From Zeimonas sp036675585 (GTDB taxonomy: Bacteria; Pseudomonadota; Gammaproteobacteria; Burkholderiales; Burkholderiaceae_E), in the NCBI GenBank assembly GCA_036675585.1, contig JAKFES010000202.1, forward strand, positions 1-19,400: 19,400 nucleotides of DNA. The letters are read 5' to 3'. Both the position numbers and the translations under genes were made by a program. Under the pieces are notes generated by a model. That model made no database searches. It was not told where the DNA came from and was given only the letters and a program-made list of their open reading frames with translations. Each line of letters opens with the position of its first letter. The stretch's first letter is position 1. Positions 1-6,075 of this stretch are shown here, one piece after another.

Positions 1-984
1 CCCGAAATCGTCTCCGCAACGCTCTCCGTACTCGACGCACTCGAGGCTCCCTTCGAATGGGACCGGCAGATCGCCGGTCTCGAGGGCGTGACGGTGGCCG
101 GCGATCCGCTGCCGCGCCGGACGCTCGACAGCATCGCGGGCACGCGGCTCGCGCTCAAGGGGCCGCTCGAGACGCCCTCCGGGGGCGGCTACCGTTCGTC
201 GAACGTGCGCCTGCGCGAGGAGTTCCAGCTCTACGCGAATCTTCGTCCGGCGCGGACCATCGTTCGCGGCGGGCGCTTCGACGACATCGATCTGGTGGTC
301 GTCCGCGAGAACCTGGAGGGCCTGTACGTCGGGCACGAGCACTACGTGCGAATCGGCGACGACCCGCATGCGGTGGCGATGGCCACCGGCATCAATACGC
401 GAGAAGGCAGCCGGCAGGCGCTGCAGTTCGCGTTCGATCTCGCGGTGTCGATGGGCCGCCGCAAGGTCACGCTGGTGCACAAGGCCAACATCATGAAGGC
501 GCTCACCGGCCTGTTCCTCGAGACCGGGCGCGAGCTCTACGAGCGCGCGTACCAGGGCAGGTTCGAGCTCGAGACGGTGATCGTCGACGCGTGTGCGATG
601 AAGCTGGTGCTCGATCCCTGGCAGTTCGACGTGCTGGTCACGACCAACCTGTTCGGCGACATCCTCTCGGACCTCGTCGCCGGGCTGGTTGGCGGACTGG
701 GCATGACGCCGGGCGCGAACATCGGCAAGGACACGGCGATCTTCGAGGCGGTGCACGGGTCGGCGCCCGACATCGCGGGCAAGGGCGTGGCCAACCCGAC
801 GGCGCTGATGCTCGCCGCGGCGCTGATGCTCGATCACTGTCGGCTGCCCGAGACGGCCGCACGGCTGCGCAAGGCGATCGACGAGACGATCAACGTGGAC
901 AACGTGCGCACCGGCGATCTGCGCGGAACCGCCGATACGGCTTCGTTCACGCGAGCGGTCGTGCGCCGGATCGAGAAGGGCTGA
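1..984 (+). CDS. NAD-type isocitrate dehydrogenase (isocitrate/isopropylmalate family), 5' partial
   Basis: Metal-dependent beta-decarboxylating dehydrogenase, most likely NAD-dependent isocitrate dehydrogenase of the TCA cycle in the cytosol. The frame is open from base 1 (PEIVSATLSVLDALEAPFEW) to the TGA at 982-984, giving 327 visible residues. Family members usually begin with a short segment ending in GDGIGPE, so only about 15 residues are probably missing. Visible signatures are the substrate loop SSNVRLREEF, the VVRENLEGLY segment, HKANIMK with the catalytic Lys, a C-terminal metal-binding TTNLFGDILSDL, and the cofactor-site HGSAPDIAGKGVANPTA. The YANLRP segment and the cofactor loop look like IDH3-type enzymes rather than LeuB, but 3-isopropylmalate or homoisocitrate dehydrogenase is not excluded. 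The last 38 bp overlap the 3' end of cobQ on the other strand. The first internal start, at 88, would cut off the conserved N-terminus and is not the true start. Confidence 0.9.
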   Translation, partial: PEIVSATLSVLDALEAPFEWDRQIAGLEGVTVAGDPLPRRTLDSIAGTRLALKGPLETPSGGGYRSSNVRLREEFQLYANLRPARTIVRGGRFDDIDLVVVRENLEGLYVGHEHYVRIGDDPHAVAMATGINTREGSRQALQFAFDLAVSMGRRKVTLVHKANIMKALTGLFLETGRELYERAYQGRFELETVIVDACAMKLVLDPWQFDVLVTTNLFGDILSDLVAGLVGGLGMTPGANIGKDTAIFEAVHGSAPDIAGKGVANPTALMLAAALMLDHCRLPETAARLRKAIDETINVDNVRTGDLRGTADTASFTRAVVRRIEKG

Positions 985-2479
985 TCGAGGGCCCGGCCAG
1001 GCGCATCAGGAAATCCGCCTCGAAGCTGGCTTCGACCTGCGCCGCGAGGGCGTCGAACACGCTCTCGATCGGCCGTCCCGCGTCGCCGAACAGCGCGCGC
1101 ACGACGGCCGGGTTCTCGAACAGACCGTGCAGGTAGACGGCGAGCACCGCATCGCGTTGCCAGCCGAGCACCGGGGCGAGACCGTCGGCTGCGCACGCAT
1201 CGGCGGTCGTCGCCTCCCCGCGCAGCGCCACGCGCAGCGTCGGCGACGACGACTCGCTGCGACCGTGGCGGATCTCGTAGCCTTCGACCTCCAGCGCCGA
1301 TAACGCCGCCCACGGGCCGTCGAGCGACCCGAAGCGGGTGCGCGTGCGCGCGAGGCGCTTCGCGCAGTCGAAACGGCTCGCGATCGGCAGCAGCCCCAGT
1401 CCCGCGTCGCAGCCGGGCCGGCCGCCTTCGGTGCCGAGCGGATCGTCGATGTGCAGGCCGAGCATCTGGACGCCCCCGCAGACGGCCAGCAGCGGCTTGC
1501 CCGACGCGGCGTGCGCAAGCACGGCCGCGTCGAGCCCGCTCGCGCGCAGCCAGGCGAGATCGGCCCGCGTGTGCTTGCTTCCCGGCAGAACGAGCCAGTC
1601 CGCGTTCGCGATCTGCGCCGCGTCGCGGGCGAACGAGAGCGACAGCGGCGCGTCGCGCAGCGGTTCGAACTCGTCGAGGTTGCTCGCGTGCGGCGCGCAC
1701 AGCACGACGACGCGCGGCCCGCCGCGGGCCTCGCCGACGCGCGGCACCGCGTCTTCCTCGGGCAGCCCGTGGTCGAAGCGCATCGGCACGACCGCCACGG
1801 TCGGCACGCCCGTTCGCTCGAGCAGGCGTTGCGGTCCGGGCGCGAGCAGGCCCTCGTCGCCGCGGAACTTGTTGAGCACGAAGCCGCTCAGTTGAGCGCG
1901 CACGCGGCGGTCCATCAGCGCCCACGTGCCGTAGAGGTGCGCGAAGGCGCCGCCGCGATCGATGTCGGCGACGAGCAGGCAGCGGGCGCCGGCGGCGCGC
2001 GCGGTGGCGGTGTTGACGAAGTCCGATTCGGCCAGGTTGATCTCGGCGGGCGAACCCGCGCCCTCGATGACGACCAGGTCGAAATCTTCGCGCAGGCTCT
2101 CGAGCGCTTCGCGCGCCGCCGTCCACAGAACGTCGCTGCGTTCGCGCCACGGCATCGAGGCGAGCTCGGGCTGCGCGTGCCCGCGGACGACCACCTGGCT
2201 GCGCGTGTCGGTCTCGGGTTTCAGCAGCACCGGGTTCATCCGGACCTGCGGGGCCGTGCGCGCGGCCAGCGCCTGGAAGTATTGCGCGCTGCCGATTTCG
2301 CCCACGCCGCCGCGCTCGTCGAGTGCGACCACGCGTGCATGGTTGCTCATGTTCTGCGCCTTGAACGGCGCCACGCGCAGCCCTCGCGAGGCGTACCAGC
2401 GGCACAGCGCGGTGGCGAGCCAGCTCTTGCCGGCGCCGCTGCTGCAGCCCAGGACCATGACCGCCGCGGCGGCGCTCAT
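947..2479 (-). CDS. cobQ: Cobyric acid synthase (adenosylcobyric acid synthase, glutamine-hydrolysing)
   Basis: Amidates the b, d, e and g side chains of adenosylcobyrinic a,c-diamide in cobalamin synthesis, using glutamine and ATP, in the cytosol. The 510-residue product is near the usual family length. The N-terminal dethiobiotin-synthase-like domain has a P-loop, GCSSGAGKS (about 11-19), then FKAQNMSNHA and MNPVLLKPETD. VIEGAGSPAEINL and ADIDRGGAFA follow at about 138-178. The C-terminal class I glutamine amidotransferase-like domain has the nucleophile Cys334 in LAVCGGVQMLG and His451 in YLHGLFEN. ATG at 2479 was chosen because the family starts just before the P-loop; a TTG at 2542 would add 21 untypical residues. 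No good Shine-Dalgarno sequence precedes this ATG, but a 13-codon ORF ends in an ATGA overlap with it. No other cobalamin gene is in the window. The end overlaps the isocitrate dehydrogenase gene by 38 bp on the opposite strand. Confidence 0.95.
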   Translation of the reverse strand: MSAAAAVMVLGCSSGAGKSWLATALCRWYASRGLRVAPFKAQNMSNHARVVALDERGGVGEIGSAQYFQALAARTAPQVRMNPVLLKPETDTRSQVVVRGHAQPELASMPWRERSDVLWTAAREALESLREDFDLVVIEGAGSPAEINLAESDFVNTATARAAGARCLLVADIDRGGAFAHLYGTWALMDRRVRAQLSGFVLNKFRGDEGLLAPGPQRLLERTGVPTVAVVPMRFDHGLPEEDAVPRVGEARGGPRVVVLCAPHASNLDEFEPLRDAPLSLSFARDAAQIANADWLVLPGSKHTRADLAWLRASGLDAAVLAHAASGKPLLAVCGGVQMLGLHIDDPLGTEGGRPGCDAGLGLLPIASRFDCAKRLARTRTRFGSLDGPWAALSALEVEGYEIRHGRSESSSPTLRVALRGEATTADACAADGLAPVLGWQRDAVLAVYLHGLFENPAVVRALFGDAGRPIESVFDALAAQVEASFEADFLMRLAGPSISPSRSGARPLA

Positions 2480-2517
2480 CGGGTCCGCGATCCGGCTTTG
2501 TTGCAGTGCGTAAGCAC
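2476..2517 (-). CDS. Possible 13-codon leader ORF in front of cobQ
   Basis: On the minus strand, GGGAGGAACC (complement of 2518-2527) is the best Shine-Dalgarno match upstream of cobQ. It is not in range of the cobQ ATG, which lies about 40 nt further on. It is followed after 4 nt by a GTG at 2517. That GTG opens a 13-codon frame reading MLTHCNKAGSRTR, whose TGA overlaps the cobQ ATG as ATGA. This arrangement is typical of translational coupling, so the mini-ORF could deliver ribosomes to cobQ. Evidence is limited to the SD match and the overlap. The peptide resembles nothing I know, and the spacing is slightly short. Confidence 0.25.
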   Translation of the reverse strand: MLTHCNKAGSRTR

Positions 2518-2527
2518 GGTTCCTCCC

Positions 2528-2569
2528 GGGAAAAGCTTGCAATCGGCGAAGTTTAGGGAAAGCTTTCCC
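2528..2569. promoter_or_regulatory. Palindrome and related half-copy in the cobQ/membrane-gene divergent region
   Basis: The 134 bp between cobQ (starting at 2479, leftward) and the membrane-protein gene (starting at 2614, rightward) holds a perfect 14-bp palindrome, GGGAAAGCTTTCCC, at 2556-2569. A related copy, GGGAAAAGCTTGC, starts at 2528, 28 bp earlier. The region is locally AT-richer than its surroundings, as expected for a promoter. The two elements could be an operator serving either or both divergent genes. No regulator is identified, and this is a pattern observation only. Confidence 0.3.
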
Positions 2570-2613
2570 CCGTCGTACTCGCCGGCGCGCCGCCCCATGG
2601 ACCTGGAACCGCG

Positions 2614-3375
2614 ATGATCCGGATGCCGATGACCGCCTCCGCGATCTCGCGTCCGCTGGCGATGATCGCTTCGTTGCTCGTCGCCGCCAGCCTGCTCGGG
2701 CAGTCGTCGAGGTACCTGCTCGGCTACGACCACGTGAAGGGACTCGTCCCGCTGTTCAACGTCGACGGCGAACGCAACCTCCCGACCTTCTTCGCGGTGA
2801 TCCTGCTGTTGCTCGCCGCTGCGCTGCTCGCGTGCATCGCGATGCTCGAGCGGCAGCGCGCTTGCGCGCACTTCCGCAGCTGGGCGCTGCTTTCGGCCGG
2901 CTTCCTGTTCCTGGCCTATGACGAGGCCTTCCTGGTGCACGAGCAGCTGAACCGGATCCGGTTTCTTCCTTCGCGCTCGGGGCTGCTGCATTTCGCCTGG
3001 GTGGTTCCGGCGATCGTCGGCGTGCTGGTGCTGTCGCTGGTGTTCCTGCGCTTCTTCCTGCACCTGGACGGCCGGACGCGGCGTGCCTTCGCACTGGCCG
3101 CGGCGCTCTTTCTCGGCGGTGCGATCGGCCTCGAGGTCGTCAGCGGCGTGCACGGCGAATGGAGAGGGTTCGCCAACCTCACCGATGCGCTGCTCGCCAC
3201 CGCCGAGGAAGCGCTCGAGATGGCGGGCGTCATCGTCTTCATCCATGCGCTGATCGAGTATCTGCGCGAGCAGTACCGGGAGCTGCACCTGGTCTTCGAG
3301 CCGGGCACCGTGCCCGCCGCGGGCGAGGCGAGCGAAGACGCGCGCACCTCCGGCGGAGCCTCGTTCCTGCCCTGA
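2614..3375 (+). CDS. Multi-pass membrane protein of unknown function
   Basis: I do not recognise this 253-residue protein. It has about six hydrophobic stretches (roughly 14-31, 57-77, 89-102, 125-149, 158-178 and 203-214) and a short, polar, acidic C-terminal tail from about 228. Charged and histidine residues lie inside or next to the hydrophobic segments: YDEAFLVHE at 102-110, Glu173, and TAEEALEMAG at 196-205. That pattern is more typical of a metal- or proton-handling membrane enzyme or transporter than of a structural membrane protein, but no function can be assigned. ATG 2614 is taken as start; ATGs at 2623 and 2629 are also possible, and none has a strong Shine-Dalgarno sequence. The gene diverges from cobQ and converges on the crotonase gene with only 24 bp between stops. 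Confidence 0.75.
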   Translation: MIRMPMTASAISRPLAMIASLLVAASLLGQSSRYLLGYDHVKGLVPLFNVDGERNLPTFFAVILLLLAAALLACIAMLERQRACAHFRSWALLSAGFLFLAYDEAFLVHEQLNRIRFLPSRSGLLHFAWVVPAIVGVLVLSLVFLRFFLHLDGRTRRAFALAAALFLGGAIGLEVVSGVHGEWRGFANLTDALLATAEEALEMAGVIVFIHALIEYLREQYRELHLVFEPGTVPAAGEASEDARTSGGASFLP

Positions 3376-3399
3376 TCCGATCCGGCCCGGTCGCAGCGA

Positions 3400-4221
3400 T
3401 CAACGCTCTTCGCTCGACAGCCCGGGCGTGCGAGGGGTCGCCCCGCGCTGCAGGTCGGGGTGGGTGCGCTCGCGGAACCGGCGCAGGCCTTCGGTGGTGT
3501 CCGGCTCGCGGATCGATCGTTCGAAGCACTCGGCCTCGATGCGCAGTCCTTCGCGCAGCGGCAGCCCGAAGCCGCGCACCGCGGCTTCCTTGTCGGTTCG
3601 CATCGCCGGCTGGGGCAGTTCGCACAGGTACGCGGCGAGCTCGAGCGCGCGTTCGAGCGACTGGCCGGTGGGCACCACTTCGTTGACCAGTCCGATGCGC
3701 TCGGCTTCGCTCGCATCGATGACGCGACCGGTGAGGATCAGATCCATCGCGCGCCCCATGCCGACGATGCGCGGGAGTCGTTGCGTGCCGCCGTCGCCGA
3801 GCCCCACGTTCCAGCGCCGGCACGTCACGCCGAAGCGCGCGTGCGCCTCGGCGATCCGGATGTCGGCGAAGCACGCCCATTCGAGCCCGCCGGCGAACGC
3901 CACGCCGTTGATCGCGGCGACGATCGGCTTGTAGATGTCGGTCCAGCGCGACGGGCCGATGATGCCGGGGGCGTCGAGCGTCGCGCCGGGCGCCCCGACC
4001 AGCGCGTCGGCCGCCTTCAGGTCGCCGCCCGCGCAGAACGCCTGCTCGCCCGTTCCGGTCAGGATCGCGACTTTCGCGGTGTCGTCGTCGCGGAACCGGG
4101 TCCACGCCTCGACGAGTTCGCGGTGCGTCGTCGGCCCGATGCAGTTGCGTACTTCGGGCCGGTCGAAGCGGATGATCAGGATGTCGCCGCGTCGTTCGCA
4201 GGCGATTTCGGTGAAGGGCAT
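3400..4221 (-). CDS. Enoyl-CoA hydratase/isomerase (crotonase) family protein
   Basis: Crotonase-fold protein of 273 residues acting on an acyl-CoA thioester in the cytosol; the exact substrate is unknown. The oxyanion-hole segments AFCAGGDLKA (61-70) and INGVAFAGGLEWA (104-116) are present, followed by ADIRIAEAHARFG and DGGTQRLPRIVG (143-154). Aligned by eye to rat crotonase, Glu114 matches the first catalytic Glu. The second catalytic Glu falls at Cys134 in FGVTCRRWNVG. A standard syn-hydratase needs both, so this is more likely one of the divergent crotonase-like enzymes (isomerase, dehydratase, thioesterase-like or other). ATG 4221 was chosen because it has GGGAG 5 nt upstream and matches the family N-terminus; 74 further in-frame codons upstream cover the divergent gene and are not family-like. 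It is divergent from the DUF3237 gene, 48 bp apart. Confidence 0.9.
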   Translation of the reverse strand: MPFTEIACERRGDILIIRFDRPEVRNCIGPTTHRELVEAWTRFRDDDTAKVAILTGTGEQAFCAGGDLKAADALVGAPGATLDAPGIIGPSRWTDIYKPIVAAINGVAFAGGLEWACFADIRIAEAHARFGVTCRRWNVGLGDGGTQRLPRIVGMGRAMDLILTGRVIDASEAERIGLVNEVVPTGQSLERALELAAYLCELPQPAMRTDKEAAVRGFGLPLREGLRIEAECFERSIREPDTTEGLRRFRERTHPDLQRGATPRTPGLSSEER

Positions 4222-4269
4222 TTCGGCTCCCGCATCGGGTATCGTTTCGATCGACAGGAAAACACACCC

Positions 4270-4782
4270 ATGCCCATCGCGCCAGAACCGCGCGAGGCGC
4301 TGCCCGCGCCCGCGCTGCACCCGTGCCTGCGCCTCGACGTCGAGGTCGACCCGCCGATCGAGGTCGGTCCGTCGGCCTCGCCGTTCGGCTACGGCCATCG
4401 CCGCGTCATCCCGATTCGCGGCGGAAGCGTCGAGTGCGAGCACGCGAGCGGCCGCTGGAGCGGGCGCGTGCTCGCGGGCGGAGCCGATTTCCAGCTGATC
4501 GTCGGCGAGCGCGCCGCCCGGCTCGAGGCACGCTACGTGATCGAGACCGATTCCGGCGACCGCATCTACGTCGAGAACACGGCGCTGCGCAGCGGGCCCC
4601 CCGAACTCATCGCACGGCTGGCTCGCGGCGAGCCGGTCGATCCGGCGCGCATCTACTTCCGGTGCGTGCCGCGTTTCGAGACCGCCGCGCCCGCGCTCGC
4701 CTGGCTGATGGAACGGCTGTTCATCGGCACCGGCGCACGCCGACCCGAACGCGTCGAGCTGCGTGTGTTCGAGATCGGCTGA
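4270..4782 (+). CDS. DUF3237 domain protein
   Basis: A 170-residue protein matching the DUF3237 family along nearly its whole length. The recognisable pattern is GYGHRRVIPIRGGSVECEH (40-58), a GRVLAGGADFQLIV core (65-78), ARYVIETDSGDRIYVENTA (87-105), IYFRCVPRFETAAP (128-141) and a C-terminal LAWLMERLFIGTGARRPERV. The family is thought to form a small beta-barrel, sometimes near aromatic or polyketide metabolism genes, but no general reaction is established. The ATG at 4270 is preceded by AGGAA at about 9 nt. The gene is divergent from the crotonase gene, so a shared 48-bp control region is possible. It is the first of five rightward genes; the 90-bp gap after it makes co-transcription with the next gene uncertain. 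Confidence 0.88.
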   Translation: MPIAPEPREALPAPALHPCLRLDVEVDPPIEVGPSASPFGYGHRRVIPIRGGSVECEHASGRWSGRVLAGGADFQLIVGERAARLEARYVIETDSGDRIYVENTALRSGPPELIARLARGEPVDPARIYFRCVPRFETAAPALAWLMERLFIGTGARRPERVELRVFEIG

Positions 4783-4805
4783 GGGGCCGAACGAGGGCGC
4801 TCAGC

Positions 4806-4817
4806 CCGCGTACGCGG
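4806..4817. repeat. 12-bp perfect palindrome CCGCGTACGCGG
   Basis: A perfect self-complementary CCGCGTACGCGG lies 23 bp after the stop of the DUF3237 gene and about 55 bp before the next start codon. It could be a short hairpin or a protein-binding site. In DNA this GC-rich, such a palindrome can also be chance. Confidence 0.3.
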
Positions 4818-4852
4818 CTTCGCTCGCCCGGCACCCGATTTGCTGCACGTCG

Positions 4853-4867
4853 GTCTCCGAAGGAGAC
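4853..4867 (+). promoter_or_regulatory. Ribosome-binding site enclosed in a perfect 6-bp hairpin
   Basis: GTCTCC at 4853-4858 pairs perfectly with GGAGAC at 4862-4867 across a GAA triloop. The Shine-Dalgarno sequence of the following gene, AAGGAG (4860-4865), lies in the loop and 3' arm, 7 nt before the ATG at 4873. The hairpin would hide the ribosome-binding site when folded. Whether it folds in the cell is an inference; a 6-bp stem with a triloop is only moderately stable. Confidence 0.45.
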
Positions 4868-4872
4868 GCGAC

Positions 4873-5391
4873 ATGGCCGACAGCACCCTCGATTACTCGG
4901 GCGAACTGCCCCCCGAAACCGGCAAGGGCCACGGCGTGGGCGCGCTGGGGCCGAGCGATTCGTCGGATTCCGGCAGTGACGTGGTCGGCGCGCCGGGCCT
5001 GCGCGACGACATCGACCCCGGCCTTGCGACCGGAACGACCGGCGATCCGGGCGGCGCGGGCACCGACACCGCGGGTCCCGACATCGGCGACGGCAATCTC
5101 GATAGCGACAGCGATTCGTCCGGCACCGGCGAACGCGCCAGCGCCGGGCGCGATCCCGCGCGGACCGACCGCGACATCTCGGTCGACCGGATCGTCCCCG
5201 CGCCGGACGACCCGCGGCTGCCCCACGAAGACGCGGTTCTCGACCGCCTGCGCGACTCCGACCTGCTCGCCGACGCCGACCCGATCGGCGACGACGACGC
5301 GATGGGCGATCGCACCGCGACCGACGACGACTCGCTGAGAGAAAAGGGCTTGCTCGACGAGGACGACGCGGGCGACGACGAACGTGCGTGA
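4873..5391 (+). CDS. Highly acidic low-complexity protein
   Basis: A 172-residue protein that is almost certainly disordered. By hand count it has 39 Asp and 7 Glu against about 14 Lys plus Arg, with long runs of Asp, Ser, Gly and Thr and almost no aromatic residues. Recognisable phrases are GVGALGPSDSSDSGSD (21-36), DSDSDSSGTGERASAGRD (77-94) and a C-terminal Asp/Glu-rich tail. Similar short acidic proteins occur in Burkholderia-, Ralstonia- and Pseudomonas-like genomes as hypothetical proteins, by recollection; I know no function. The start at ATG 4873 follows a strong AAGGAG; an in-frame upstream start at 4840 lacks one and adds basic residues. The HAD gene starts 18 bp after the stop, so co-transcription with HAD-pgm-xfp is likely. 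The frame keeps its codon character to the end, so it is a real gene despite its simple sequence. Confidence 0.8.
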   Translation: MADSTLDYSGELPPETGKGHGVGALGPSDSSDSGSDVVGAPGLRDDIDPGLATGTTGDPGGAGTDTAGPDIGDGNLDSDSDSSGTGERASAGRDPARTDRDISVDRIVPAPDDPRLPHEDAVLDRLRDSDLLADADPIGDDDAMGDRTATDDDSLREKGLLDEDDAGDDERA

Positions 5392-5409
5392 CCGGCGCCG
5401 GAGCTTCGC

Positions 5410-6075
5410 TTGGTCGCTTCCGCTCCCGTCGCGTTCCTCTTCGACGCCGACAACACGCTGCTCGACAACGACCGCGTGGTGCAGCGCTGGGTCGCTTCGA
5501 TCGACGAGCGGCTCGGGCCCGGCGCGGGCCGGCACTACCGCCTCGCGTACGAGGCGGTGCGCACCGAATGCGATTACGCCGACTACCTCGGGGCGGTGCA
5601 GCGCGCGTGGGTCGACGACGCGCGCGATCCGCGCTGGCTGGGCGTCGCCGACTTCCTCCTCGACCTGCCGTTCGAGCAGTACGTGTTCCCGGGGGCGCTC
5701 GAGGCGCTGCACCGCGCTCGTGCGCTCGGGCCGACCTGGATCGTCTCCGACGGCGACTCGGTTTTCCAGCCGCGCAAGTTGCGCCGCGCGGGGCTGTGGG
5801 AAGCGGTGCGGGGCAACGTGATGATCTTCGTGCACAAGGAACAGGCGCTCGAGGAGATCGAGCGCCGGTGCCCGGCCGGGCGCTACGTGATGGTCGACGA
5901 CAAGCTGCGCATCCTGGACGCGATGAAACGGGACTGGGGCGAGCGGCTCGTCACGGTCTTCGTCGAGCAGGGGCATTACGCCGAAGACGCGCAGGAACGC
6001 GTGGGGCGCCGGCCCGCCGACCGGACGATCCGCACGATCGGCGCGTTCCCGTCCCTCGCCGGGACGCTGCGATGA
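5410..6075 (+). CDS. HAD-superfamily hydrolase (phosphatase-like)
   Basis: A 221-residue haloacid-dehalogenase-fold protein, probably a soluble phosphatase of small phosphorylated metabolites. All four HAD motifs are visible: I, FDADNT with nucleophile Asp12 and Asp14; II, IVSDGD with Ser113; III, Lys143 in HKEQ; IV, VMVDDK with Asp163 and Asp164. A helical cap of about 60 residues sits between motifs I and II (C1-type cap). The start is TTG at 5410. It is the first usable start after the previous stop in the same frame, has GGAG about 7 nt upstream, and sits just before motif I; there is no ATG before residue 137. The stop overlaps the pgm start as ATGA, so the two genes are translationally coupled. 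That pairing suggests a sugar-phosphate substrate, but this is inference. Confidence 0.88.
   Translation: MVASAPVAFLFDADNTLLDNDRVVQRWVASIDERLGPGAGRHYRLAYEAVRTECDYADYLGAVQRAWVDDARDPRWLGVADFLLDLPFEQYVFPGALEALHRARALGPTWIVSDGDSVFQPRKLRRAGLWEAVRGNVMIFVHKEQALEEIERRCPAGRYVMVDDKLRILDAMKRDWGERLVTVFVEQGHYAEDAQERVGRRPADRTIRTIGAFPSLAGTLR

Noticed and set aside
2480..2613. Cobalamin riboswitch upstream of cobQ
   Set aside because: The gap is only 134 bp, and I find no B12-box-like conserved core on the minus strand; the few GGGA and GCACTGC matches are too weak.
2597..2617. Six-codon ORF MDLEPR overlapping the start of the membrane-protein gene by ATGA
   Set aside because: It has no Shine-Dalgarno sequence and is too short to separate from chance.
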